Source: MED-G105 sp039025235
GTDB taxonomy: Bacteria > Pseudomonadota > Alphaproteobacteria > Caulobacterales > Parvularculaceae
Length of the DNA: 64,000 bases
Assembly: GCA_039025235.1 (NCBI GenBank)
Contig: JBCCOS010000014.1
Location: forward strand, 40,933 to 104,932
Direction: 5' to 3'
Within the stretch, counting starts at the first letter, position 1; every line of letters begins with the position of its first letter. The notes under the pieces were generated by a model, which saw nothing but the letters and a program-made list of their open reading frames with translations, was not told the DNA's origin and did not search any database. Of the stretch, positions 7,953 through 16,320 are shown one piece after another. The position numbers were made by a program, and so were the translations under genes.

Positions 7953-9963
7953 TCAAATACGAGTGGCTGTGCAAACCGTGTGCTCAACTCAACTATCCGC
8001 TCAGACCCACGTATGGACGGCGCTCAGTATCGCGATTGCAGTAGTCTTGTTTCCACTCTGGGCCGCGTTCGCGCAAACGCCTGAGCAACGCGCGGAAGAT
8101 ATTGTCGACTCCACGAAGAGCCATTGGGACAGCTATGAGGCAGTAGAAAAAAACCTCTCCGCGCCCTTGAATGATGCGGCGACCTTCTCAACCTTTGACG
8201 ACGCCACCACCTTCGCCGAGCCGATCGCCTGCCTTTCGTCTGATGCGTTTTTGGAGGTCTTTTTCGCCCCTGGCGCTGGCGGCGATCTTGCTCCGGTGAT
8301 TGCGAGACAGGACACGGATTTCGACGGCGTATTTGATGTTAATCAGACCCTTCCAGCAGCCGTATCAGGCGTTTGCGCCAACGGCGTCATCAGCTGTACG
8401 CCTGGAACCTGGTCCGGATGCCAGGGGAATAAATGGGTCGCCGATCCGTCCTCTTCTGTTCTCGGTTTAAGTCCCACGCCAATAGACGAATTGGGCGGCT
8501 GTTACTGTGTCAACGATAGTTGCGGAACCAATCTCGCTTTTTTGAACGAACACACAATCCTCTCGGATCTATCCGGTGGGATGGCCGGCGCTCTCATGCA
8601 AGTGGATCCGAGGTACGCCGTTTCAACGGTTGGGCGCGCGCCATTCCAAATCACGCTGTCTGGTCAATCGACGACCGCGTGCCGAACGCCTCCAGCGTTA
8701 ACCCAAACGGCTTATGAGTCGGACCCTGCCAAGATGGCTATCGATGCGACGTCTGCGGCGTCGACGGATCCACTCTTTGCGAAAATCAAGAGTCTGCCGG
8801 CAGGGGCGTCAACGAGCACGACGGACGTTTCGTGTGAAATTGAAAAGCTGGCGGTTGTTGACGACGACGTGGCGTCGATCGTTCAAGTCAGCGGCAGTGG
8901 TGAATACTCCATTGATATAATCAACGCGAATGAAATGGTTCTTACGCTTGGGCGCGAGGGAAACAACTATCTCAGTGGAAGTTGCAACACGGGATACATA
9001 GATAACTACAAAATTCAAGTGACGAATCCCGCCGCTTTAGTTTCTGTCGTTCTAGAGAACGGCCGCGTCGACGATGATCTACAGTTACATCGGGACGGCG
9101 CGACTCTCGTCTTTGCGCGACGATCCAATTTCACAAATTATACGGGCGGGCGACCGGGCAAATGCGGCGGGAATAAGAACGACAAATTCACCGTCAACCA
9201 AGATCTCACGGCCATCTTCTCTGCCGGCGCTCCGCATGACTTTAGATTGAGAACGGTCGTAAGCGGCAAAGGCGAAAGATTCCTGAAAATTCGCTTTCGC
9301 ACGACGTGCGCGGTCAATCGATCGATTGTCGATACATGCGCGACGTTTGCAAGCGATTCTGGTTGTAATCTCCATCAAGAACAAGTCGATGGCGTGACGA
9401 CGTACCTCAATGGCGCCGCAACGGGATTAACGCCGCTCCCTTCCACAAGAACCCTCGGCTCTGGCGCTTGCATCATCGATGTGACTGAACCTTGGTGGCG
9501 GCGCGATCGAACGTATCGATGCACGGCGACCGGTACAGGATCCGATTTGCCCGTCCCAGATCTCGACCGCGTCACTTACATTTACGAAAACTCGACAAAC
9601 GCGACTTGGTCTGATCGCTATACGGATAGTGCCGGCGCAGTGATTACAAGTTCGGGAAGCTTAAACCCGCCTGAGCCTGTTGTGATCGATGAGTGTGAAA
9701 TGGTCTGCAAGACGACACGCGCTTATCAGAACAGACATGTCACCCTGACCGGTACAGCCGGCGATCTTCAAACCGATAGGACGGATGTGGAGTTCGCTTT
9801 TCATGCTTGTTCTGCTGGCGTTTGCCCAGCGGGGCCTGGCGAAACCGTCGTCACCCCCTGTGGCTGCGTCGATTCTTTCCCGGAAGCCATGGTGATGATG
9901 CAAGCAGTTCGCCTCGGCGCGAGAGATTTGATATGTACGACCGGCACGCCACAACCGTTTTAG
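7921..9963 (+). CDS. TraN-like mating-pair stabilisation protein, N-terminal polypeptide
   Basis: The protein has up to 680 residues. The start is uncertain: TTG at 7921, or GTG at 7939, 7963 or 7978. All place a hydrophobic export segment (SIAIAVVLFPLWAAFAQTPE) near the N-terminus. The mature protein is Cys-rich with a receptor-like central region (about residues 250-550) and ends with CGCVDSFPEAMVMMQAVRL. Classical TraN carries both this kind of Cys-rich ectodomain and a conserved C-terminal domain in one chain. Here the C-terminal domain is in the next gene, which overlaps by 31 bp. It would sit on the outer surface and contact the recipient. Placement is by position, length and cysteines; the domain assignment is inferred. 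Confidence 0.65.
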   Translation: MKRSFVVYDLSQIRVAVQTVCSTQLSAQTHVWTALSIAIAVVLFPLWAAFAQTPEQRAEDIVDSTKSHWDSYEAVEKNLSAPLNDAATFSTFDDATTFAEPIACLSSDAFLEVFFAPGAGGDLAPVIARQDTDFDGVFDVNQTLPAAVSGVCANGVISCTPGTWSGCQGNKWVADPSSSVLGLSPTPIDELGGCYCVNDSCGTNLAFLNEHTILSDLSGGMAGALMQVDPRYAVSTVGRAPFQITLSGQSTTACRTPPALTQTAYESDPAKMAIDATSAASTDPLFAKIKSLPAGASTSTTDVSCEIEKLAVVDDDVASIVQVSGSGEYSIDIINANEMVLTLGREGNNYLSGSCNTGYIDNYKIQVTNPAALVSVVLENGRVDDDLQLHRDGATLVFARRSNFTNYTGGRPGKCGGNKNDKFTVNQDLTAIFSAGAPHDFRLRTVVSGKGERFLKIRFRTTCAVNRSIVDTCATFASDSGCNLHQEQVDGVTTYLNGAATGLTPLPSTRTLGSGACIIDVTEPWWRRDRTYRCTATGTGSDLPVPDLDRVTYIYENSTNATWSDRYTDSAGAVITSSGSLNPPEPVVIDECEMVCKTTRAYQNRHVTLTGTAGDLQTDRTDVEFAFHACSAGVCPAGPGETVVTPCGCVDSFPEAMVMMQAVRLGARDLICTTGTPQPF

Positions 9964-11183
9964 GGCGGATAGGAATCATTGTTTGCGCGGGACTGTTCAT
10001 GATCAGTCCGGCAAGCGCGCAATTCATGTGTTTTCAGGATGTAGACGGCGACGGGGACGTCGATGGCTTCAATGAAAGCGCAACGTGCAGCGCTGGCTCG
10101 CTTTGCCCGTTGGACAAAGTTGCGTGCACCGTTGCGCCGCCGCTTTTCATTTGTCCAACGACTGGCGCCTTATCAAGCGCTTGCACGACATCGGGCGGTA
10201 CCTGTGACTACCCAAACCCTTCCGACCCCGCCGACACGATCGCCGTTGCGTGCGTCGTCGATCCGGCGCCTCCTCCTCCGCCCCCCTCTTCGTCGATGGC
10301 GACATGTCCTTTAAACCCGGCAACAGCGTGTACCATCGACGTCGATGGTGTTTCGAAATGCTCACTTTTGGCGTGCGCCGATGTCGCCAGCACGCCGCCG
10401 ACCAATGAATCTCGAGTACGAGAGCATATCGTCGACGATGGCGCGAGAGATCCGTACGGCGCCTGCATCGATGAGATGAGGATATTCTCCGGCTTTGAAA
10501 TGGATTGTCGGCCGCCGGGGGCTCAGACCGTCTTTAAAAATTGCTGTAAGGATCGTGGAAAGATCATTACCGATAGCGGCGGCGGAGGGATCGCTGGTTC
10601 CATTGCTGGCGTACAAGGAACGATCCAAGGATTTCAGGCTGTATTCTCTGGCATGAAGGCGGCACACGCAGCCTACCAGGCGGGAGCGACCGCCGCTGGC
10701 GCAGCGAGTTCCGGGTTTTCCGCGGCGATCGTTGCTTTTGACCCTGTTTCCCTTGCGGCGGCGGCCGCGCTTTCTCTCATTGTGGATCTGTTGAACCTCG
10801 GTTGTGACGCCCAGGATATGGAGACCGGAATGTTGCGGGGCTCCGGTATGTGTCACGAGGTCGGCGAGTACTGCTCAGTAAAGATATTTGGATGCATACA
10901 GAAGAAAAAGGCCCATTGCTGTTTTAATTCGAAGCTTGGGCGGATCATCCAAGAGCAAGGGCGCCCGCAACTGACGGCGTTTACAAGCCTCCCCGAAATG
11001 TGGGGGACGCCCAAACAACCCATGTGTCGTGGCTTTACGCCAGAAGAATTCCAGGCGCTCGATTTCTCCGCAATCGATTTATCCGAGTACTACAGCGAAC
11101 TCGCTCTCGAAACCGAGACGACGATGAAAACGATCGTAGAAGAAGGCGTCGATGATTATGCGACCACGAACGGCGTTAACTAG
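9933..11183 (+). CDS. traN: TraN C-terminal domain protein with its own signal peptide
   Basis: The protein has 416 residues starting at ATG 9933, inside the end of the preceding gene. MYDRHATT is followed by a signal peptide ending SPASA. An acidic DVDGDGDVDGFNE stretch resembles a calcium-binding loop. A Pro run and a Gly/Ala-rich hydrophobic region (about 230-310) precede the TraN hallmark AHCCFNSKLGRIIQEQGRPQ and CRGFTPEEFQALDFSAIDL. An earlier KNCCKDRG pair is also typical. TraN stabilises mating pairs at the outer membrane. Having a signal peptide on this half means the two TraN parts are exported separately. It overlaps trbC by 32 bp. Confidence 0.8.
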   Translation: MYDRHATTVLGRIGIIVCAGLFMISPASAQFMCFQDVDGDGDVDGFNESATCSAGSLCPLDKVACTVAPPLFICPTTGALSSACTTSGGTCDYPNPSDPADTIAVACVVDPAPPPPPPSSSMATCPLNPATACTIDVDGVSKCSLLACADVASTPPTNESRVREHIVDDGARDPYGACIDEMRIFSGFEMDCRPPGAQTVFKNCCKDRGKIITDSGGGGIAGSIAGVQGTIQGFQAVFSGMKAAHAAYQAGATAAGAASSGFSAAIVAFDPVSLAAAAALSLIVDLLNLGCDAQDMETGMLRGSGMCHEVGEYCSVKIFGCIQKKKAHCCFNSKLGRIIQEQGRPQLTAFTSLPEMWGTPKQPMCRGFTPEEFQALDFSAIDLSEYYSELALETETTMKTIVEEGVDDYATTNGVN

Positions 11184-11976
11184 AGCGGCGGCTCTATTGC
11201 CCATGTTCTCTGTCACCGTCCCTTGCGTTGCGCAAGAGGAAACAGCGGAACCGACGCCGCGCGTCCACGGTGAAAAAATATCCGAGAAAAGCGTCCTAGA
11301 TCTGGGCGCCATCGCGAGGAACGCCGCTTCGGCCGCTGTTCAAGCGTCTGAAGCGAATACTCAGATTACGTCGAGGGCGGAGGCGACCGCGAGAGCGGCG
11401 CAAAGCGAAGCAATGCAGGCGCTTATTGGAGAAATGACGCCTCAAGTTTTGCGTGCGCTCGGCGTGGAGGACGAAGTGGAAACAGCGTCAGGTTCTGATG
11501 CCCCCCCACAGGATCGACCAGAGCTAGCCATGCTCGTTTTCGCTTCGTCCTCAATTCCGATGGAAACCATGCGCGCCTTTGCGCAACAAGTAGAAGCAAT
11601 CGGCGGCGCTATTGTATTGAGAGGCGCCGTTGGCGGCCTCGAAGCGCTCGGGCCGACCGTCGACTACATCATGGACGTTCTTCGTGTCGACCCATCATGT
11701 TCCGGCGTGGATTGCGATATGCGCGAAGTCTCCGTGCTCATTGACCCTGTTCTTTTTCGTCAGGCCGGCGTTACGCGCGTGCCGGCCGTCGCCGTCGTCG
11801 ATCACGATCCGTTCCAGTCTTACTGCGAACGCGTCTCCGATGACGCATTACACGGCCAATGGCGCATCACCTATGGTGACGCTTCATTAGCGGGTCATTT
11901 ATCGACGCTCGCATCGCTTGGGGACTTTCGCGCGCGTCGATTGGAAATAGCCTTGAACAAGGAGGCGTTGGAATGA
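11152..11976 (+). CDS. trbC: Type-F pilus assembly protein TrbC
   Basis: The protein has 274 residues, with a signal peptide ending near CVAQ, an Ala-rich charged helix (about 40-110), then the TrbC thioredoxin-like fold: LAMLVFASSSIPMETMRAFA, GGAIVLRGAVGG, and DPVLFRQAGVTRVPAVAVVD. The family works with TraW in pilus extension. It is longer than F TrbC (212) because of the N-terminal helix. It starts within the end of the TraN gene and overlaps the peptidase gene by 4 bp. Confidence 0.88.
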   Translation: MIMRPRTALTRAAALLPMFSVTVPCVAQEETAEPTPRVHGEKISEKSVLDLGAIARNAASAAVQASEANTQITSRAEATARAAQSEAMQALIGEMTPQVLRALGVEDEVETASGSDAPPQDRPELAMLVFASSSIPMETMRAFAQQVEAIGGAIVLRGAVGGLEALGPTVDYIMDVLRVDPSCSGVDCDMREVSVLIDPVLFRQAGVTRVPAVAVVDHDPFQSYCERVSDDALHGQWRITYGDASLAGHLSTLASLGDFRARRLEIALNKEALE

Positions 11977-12446
11977 TCCGGGTTCGCGCGATTGGGTATT
12001 TCAAGGCTGCGCTTGTCTTTGCGCTTCCCATCGCAGTTTTGGCGCCTGTAATGGGTCGCATTGTACTTAATGGAACGCCTTCGGTGAAGGCCAGCATCTT
12101 CTGGAAGACGCCAGACCAGGCGATCGAGAAGGGCGATTTCGTCATGGCGCCGGCGCGTCACCCCTACATTCCGCCCAATTATCCCTATCTCACGAAGATC
12201 GCAATGTGCTTTCCGGGGGATCGCCTAAAATTCGAAGCGGGTCGATTTTCGTGCAATGGCGTCCCGCTCAATCAAACTAAGAAAGAAACATTAACCGGAG
12301 CGCCCCTTGAGCCCTTCCAATGGAACGACGCGGTGATCCCGCCCGGAAAGGTATTTATCGGCTCTCCGCACCCGGATGGGTTTGATAGCCGTTATCTTGG
12401 ATTTTTCGCCATCGAAGAGCTGACGCGTTTGGAGGCTCTCATATGA
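11973..12446 (+). CDS. TraF-type S26 signal peptidase (pilin processing)
   Basis: The protein has 157 residues with one N-terminal membrane anchor (about 9-29). It carries the features of the S26 family: a serine-region motif NGTPSVKASIFW, the lysine-bearing segment LTKIAMCFPGDRL, and a late SPHPDGFDSRYLGF block matching the SDSRYFG box. RP4 TraF of this family matures and cyclises the pilin; here the likely substrate is the pilin at the window start. The predicted catalytic Ser/Lys pair is inferred by motif alignment. It is in ATGA overlap with both neighbours. Distinct from the thioredoxin-like TraF that follows. Confidence 0.78.
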   Translation: MIRVRAIGYFKAALVFALPIAVLAPVMGRIVLNGTPSVKASIFWKTPDQAIEKGDFVMAPARHPYIPPNYPYLTKIAMCFPGDRLKFEAGRFSCNGVPLNQTKKETLTGAPLEPFQWNDAVIPPGKVFIGSPHPDGFDSRYLGFFAIEELTRLEALI

Positions 12447-13258
12447 AAAATCTGGTTCACCTTCTTTTCCTTGTCGTCCTCGGCACCAGCGGTCAGGCGG
12501 TCTCAGCACCAAACATAGACCAGTCGCCGTCTGCGGACGATGGCTACTGGTTCTATAAGGAGCCTGCTGAAGACTCTAAAGCTTCCGATCCTGAACGACC
12601 TATCATTCCAGAAAAGGCCCAGCTTGCCATGATGGCGCCGAGCGACGTCCAGGATCTGTTGGATCGCCAATTGGACTACGCATTGACGGTGCAGACGACC
12701 GATGCCGTGGCCGATTATTATCGTTTAATTGATTTCTCCCGACGTCGCTCTCGGGCTTTTGCTGCTCTCACCAATGTTGTTCTCCTCGAAAACCCTGAAC
12801 TGAACGCCCGATCGGCGTATCCGGTGACGAACGCCGGTAGGGACGAGCTCGTCCGCCGACGCGAAGGCGAGCGCTCCGTCCGGTTGCAGCAGGAGCGAAA
12901 CGCGTTCGCATTGATCATGTTCTCCCGGAAAACCTGTACGCACTGCTTATCGCAATGGAATGTCCTTCAATATTTCGCGGACCGAACGGGATGGATCGTC
13001 AATAAGGTTGATGTCGACGAAGAGCCGCAAAAAGCTGCGCGCTTCGGCGTTCAGGCGTCGCCAGTCACAGTGATGATCCGTCGAAATTCTAATCAATGGT
13101 TCACCGTCGCGGTTGGAAGCGAGTCGTTTCCTGTGATCGCCGACAACGCCTATCGCGGGATCCGGCTGCTTAACGGTGAGATCGACGGCCGGCAGTTTTT
13201 CAATGGGGAAGGGGACGATGGCGGCTTCTTTGATCCGCGTGTCTCCGTCAATGAGTAA
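12443..13258 (+). CDS. traF: Type-F pilus assembly protein TraF (thioredoxin-like)
   Basis: The protein has 271 residues: a signal peptide, a linker with WFYKEPAEDSK (the usual TraF start, GWxWY-like), and a C-terminal thioredoxin fold containing FSRKTCTHCLSQWNVLQYFA. The CTHC pair at about residues 165 and 168 retains both cysteines, unlike F TraF where the motif is lost, so it may act as a disulfide isomerase for the Cys-rich TraU, TraN and TraH. The late QASPVTVMI cis-proline region also fits. It overlaps the S26 peptidase gene by 4 bp. Confidence 0.87.
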   Translation: MKNLVHLLFLVVLGTSGQAVSAPNIDQSPSADDGYWFYKEPAEDSKASDPERPIIPEKAQLAMMAPSDVQDLLDRQLDYALTVQTTDAVADYYRLIDFSRRRSRAFAALTNVVLLENPELNARSAYPVTNAGRDELVRRREGERSVRLQQERNAFALIMFSRKTCTHCLSQWNVLQYFADRTGWIVNKVDVDEEPQKAARFGVQASPVTVMIRRNSNQWFTVAVGSESFPVIADNAYRGIRLLNGEIDGRQFFNGEGDDGGFFDPRVSVNE

Positions 13259-13550
13259 TGAGGAAGGTATGAGTTGGAGTAGGACTTTCTTTGTCCGCCC
13301 AATGAGGGACTACAGTCTCCATCGGACGAATGGAATAGTGACTATCGCCCCGTGTTCAGAAAGGCATGCAAATCTCTGGACGGTTTTCGAAAAAATACCA
13401 CAAGGACGTCTCGTCGTCATCCGAGATTGTAAGAGCCGTTCTTATGCGGAACGATTAGCAATAAAGTTGCGAGCGAACGCGCAAACGCGAGATTGTCCTA
13501 GACGGTCCAGCACACGAGTTCAAAAGTGTGGCAGAGCATCAGATGGATAG
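13251..13550 (+). CDS. Small hypothetical protein in tra operon
   Basis: About 99 residues if started at ATG 13251, which overlaps the end of traF, or 93 from the ATG at 13269. The middle reads FFVRPMRDYSLHRTNGIVTI and WTVFEKIPQGRLVVIRDCKS, followed by a basic tail. No family is recognised. The tight spacing and continuity with the next ORF (23-bp overlap at 13528) support a real gene, but composition alone is not decisive. Confidence 0.45.
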   Translation: MSNEEGMSWSRTFFVRPMRDYSLHRTNGIVTIAPCSERHANLWTVFEKIPQGRLVVIRDCKSRSYAERLAIKLRANAQTRDCPRRSSTRVQKCGRASDG

Positions 13551-14010
13551 TATTGCGCATCTTGAAGATCTGTCACCGGATATTTTGATACTACGTCGGC
13601 GGGTGAACGCCCCCACGGAGCAGGTCAAGAGAACTCGTCCATTCGTATACGGGCAAGCGGCTGAGTGTTGTTTCGAAGCAATCCGCACATCCGCACTTAC
13701 ACACTTTCAGATTAGTCAAGAAGATTTCAATTCACGTCGCCACACGCAACGCGTCATGCGTCAGCGCCAAGCGAGCGTATTCTTGCTCAGACTTATCCCG
13801 ATTTCTTTTCCTGTAATCGGCGAATTGATCTCCCGTGACTACACGACTGCTTTGGGTTCCTACCAACGCGCGGAAGGGTTGTTCCGCTGCGATCAAGAGT
13901 GGCGTGTCGCAACGGCTGCGATGTTCAAATCACTAACAAATGCTGGCGTCGCGTTTTCTGAAGAAGCGCACTCACGTTTCGCTGACAATGCAGGAAGCAG
14001 AGGTCCATAA
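13528..14010 (+). CDS. Orphan DnaA domain-IV-like DNA-binding protein
   Basis: The protein has 160 residues. Residues about 70-115 contain RQRQASVFLLRLI, SFPVIGELISRDYTTAL and SYQRAE. The spacing matches DnaA domain IV: a helix, the S-x-x-x-IG turn, then (G)RDHTTV followed by a basic helix. The AAA+ domain of DnaA is absent, so this is a stand-alone helix-turn-helix protein that could bind DnaA-box-like sites. The domain call rests on motif reading. It sits between traF and the transglycosylase gene (1-bp overlap), suggesting a regulatory or origin-linked role within the transfer operon. Confidence 0.6.
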   Translation: MAEHQMDSIAHLEDLSPDILILRRRVNAPTEQVKRTRPFVYGQAAECCFEAIRTSALTHFQISQEDFNSRRHTQRVMRQRQASVFLLRLIPISFPVIGELISRDYTTALGSYQRAEGLFRCDQEWRVATAAMFKSLTNAGVAFSEEAHSRFADNAGSRGP

Positions 14011-14942
14011 TGGAGACAGAGTTTGATCGAATCGTCTGTCGGCGCCCTGAAAACGTGCCGCCTTGTCTCGAATTGGTTCCGCGAGATCGTTCACTTGCGG
14101 TTATCGAACCAAAACCGAATGGCGGGCTTCAACTTGGCTGTAGCTATTTCGATCGCTCGAAATGGGTCGTATTGCCTGTCGTCCTTATTTTGGCTTCGTT
14201 GGCAACATGGCCCTTTCTTTTCAATGACCCTCGTGTAAGCAACGAAAGCGCATTTGCGAATTTGGATGGCGTAACGGCTTGGCCAACGTCCAACGAAGAA
14301 TTCGCTATCGCAACAGCACTTTTGCTCCGTACAGAGCACCAAACTTATCTAATCGCGGGTAACGAGGAAAGTTCGTCAAAAGCGCTTCCTTCGAGATCTG
14401 AAATCAAGAAGATGGCCGGAATTATCGCCAATGAAGAAGGCGTAGATCCTGATCTGTTCCGCCGATTGGTTCGCTGGGAAAGCAATTACGATATAAATGC
14501 CCTCTCGCCGAAAGGCGCGATGGGACTAGCCCAGCTCATGCCCGCCACTGCAAGAGAGATGGGATTGAGTCCCGATCGATATTTCGATCCGGAAAGCAAT
14601 CTCCGCGCCGGGGCGCGTTACTTCAAGCAACAGTTAGACCGATCCGATTCCGTCGCTTTAGCCTTGGCCGCTTATAACGCCGGTATGAACCGCGTGCGTG
14701 GACGCCGATTTGAAGAATGGCCGCGTGAAACGAGAACATATGTTCGTCGAATTCTACCCCAAGCGATAATTGAGAATAGGCAAGGATCGTCTGGACCGTT
14801 TGTAGGCGGAATTGCTACCGTTTCAGTCGCGGGCGTCGCACCTGTCACCGGGAACTTTGCTGCGGATCAGGGTGATCCGCCGTTAGACACCGTCCCCGTT
14901 AATCCGAAGCCTAAGGAGAAAGATGATGAGAAAGCTATTTAG
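14010..14942 (+). CDS. Membrane-anchored lytic transglycosylase (VirB1/Slt-like)
   Basis: The protein has 310 residues. It has a cytoplasmic N-terminus, a membrane helix (about 52-71), then an SLT domain: DPDLFRRLVRWESNYDINAL with the catalytic Glu at about 157, SPKGAMGLAQLMPATA, NLRAGARYF, and LALAAYNAGMNRV. It cuts peptidoglycan to let the transfer apparatus through. The C-terminus is a Pro/Ala/Gly linker without a clear domain. It overlaps the preceding gene by one base and traH by 20 bp. Confidence 0.88.
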   Translation: METEFDRIVCRRPENVPPCLELVPRDRSLAVIEPKPNGGLQLGCSYFDRSKWVVLPVVLILASLATWPFLFNDPRVSNESAFANLDGVTAWPTSNEEFAIATALLLRTEHQTYLIAGNEESSSKALPSRSEIKKMAGIIANEEGVDPDLFRRLVRWESNYDINALSPKGAMGLAQLMPATAREMGLSPDRYFDPESNLRAGARYFKQQLDRSDSVALALAAYNAGMNRVRGRRFEEWPRETRTYVRRILPQAIIENRQGSSGPFVGGIATVSVAGVAPVTGNFAADQGDPPLDTVPVNPKPKEKDDEKAI

Positions 14943-16320
14943 GATAACGATCGCGGCTCTGATGGTCGTTTTCTCGTCGCCTGTTCTGGCTGCCGATTGG
15001 ACTGATGAATGGTTCAACAGCGTCGCCGTTGGCGGCCCGGGTTCCTTCGAAGGACAGAAAAGGGGCTATCTAACCGGCGGATCTATCTCTGGTCGGTATC
15101 GTATGGGAACAGATAATCTCTTCACCGTCAGCTTGCCGCGCGCCAATGTCTCTTGCGGCGGCATAGATCTTTTTGCTGGCGGGATCTCGTTTTTGGATCC
15201 CGAATATCTCGTATCAAAGTTGGAGAACATCCTTCAGGCCGCGCCGGCGATGGCGTTCTCAATGGCGCTAAAAGCGCATTGCGAACAGTGTGAAGATATC
15301 ATGTCGAAGCTTGAGGCAATGTCGACATACTTGAATAGCATTCAGGTCAATGACTGCCGGATGGCGAATCAAGTTGCCAAGTTCGTAACAGGTGACGATC
15401 CGGATCTTCTCGGCAACGTTCTTATGGAAGCGACCGGTCACCGCACGCTCACGGACGGCCTAGAGAAAAACTGGAAGGGCGCGCAAGACACGATTTCCGC
15501 TGCAGGCGGCGATGTCACGCATGATCTGCGGAAAAACATCGAAAGCTGTCCAGCGCCCGTGAAGGAGTTACTGCTCAATGGATCCGTTGTCGCAAACGCC
15601 GCAAATCGGGTCGGTATGGGGTCAGTCGCCGATCTCGTGAGAGGATATGTTGGCGACGTCATAGTTGAATGGCCGGCAGGGCAAAACATACCGAGCATTC
15701 AAAGGGTCGACGCTTGTCCCGCGGTCGATCGATACTCTTTTCAGGACTTTCTTGAGGGCAATGCTCTTGAAAGAACACTTGCCGGCGCCTGCGCCAACAA
15801 CTCCACGATCTCAATCATTGATCGGGTCAACGCTTCTCTGACGTCAATTGGAACAAAGATCCAGAGCAATGTTGCGTTGAACGCTGCGGATGTCGCTTTC
15901 GTCAACCAATCGGCCGAGCCGGTTTGGGCGATGTTGCGTACGGCTGTTTATCAGGGAACCGTTGTTGAGACTGTCAATGCGATCAAATATCCGGTTGCTG
16001 CGGCGCTGGCGTTCCGTGTTTTCGACGACCTTTTTCGGAATGCAGAATTCATGATTGACAAAGCGATATTGGATTCGAACGCCATTGGCGTCGATCCTGC
16101 TGTCGCCGCCAGCGAACCATGCGACCACAAAATTCTCGCAAGTCTCAAGGAAGACTTGTCGCTGATGCGGGAAGAACTCTTGGACGCACGGCGGGTATCG
16201 CGGGCGAGTTACGCTCGTATTGTTGCGCAAGAAGCGACGGTCCTGCAGCGCCTCCGAAGCGTTGAAAACAGTATGGACCGCACTTTTGGTGAGTTTGTTG
16301 ACGGAGTTGTTCAAAAATGA
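14923..16320 (+). CDS. traH: Type-F T4SS protein TraH
   Basis: The protein has 465 residues (F TraH 458). The signal peptide ends near VLAADW. Typical TraH blocks follow: GYLTGGSISGRYRM, LPRANVSCGGIDLFAGGISF, LENILQAAPAMAFSMAL and the cysteine run AHCEQCEDIM, and a C-terminal coiled coil. TraH is a periplasmic/outer-membrane-associated protein needed for pilus assembly. It overlaps the transglycosylase gene by 20 bp and traG by an ATGA junction. Confidence 0.9.
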   Translation: MMRKLFRITIAALMVVFSSPVLAADWTDEWFNSVAVGGPGSFEGQKRGYLTGGSISGRYRMGTDNLFTVSLPRANVSCGGIDLFAGGISFLDPEYLVSKLENILQAAPAMAFSMALKAHCEQCEDIMSKLEAMSTYLNSIQVNDCRMANQVAKFVTGDDPDLLGNVLMEATGHRTLTDGLEKNWKGAQDTISAAGGDVTHDLRKNIESCPAPVKELLLNGSVVANAANRVGMGSVADLVRGYVGDVIVEWPAGQNIPSIQRVDACPAVDRYSFQDFLEGNALERTLAGACANNSTISIIDRVNASLTSIGTKIQSNVALNAADVAFVNQSAEPVWAMLRTAVYQGTVVETVNAIKYPVAAALAFRVFDDLFRNAEFMIDKAILDSNAIGVDPAVAASEPCDHKILASLKEDLSLMREELLDARRVSRASYARIVAQEATVLQRLRSVENSMDRTFGEFVDGVVQK

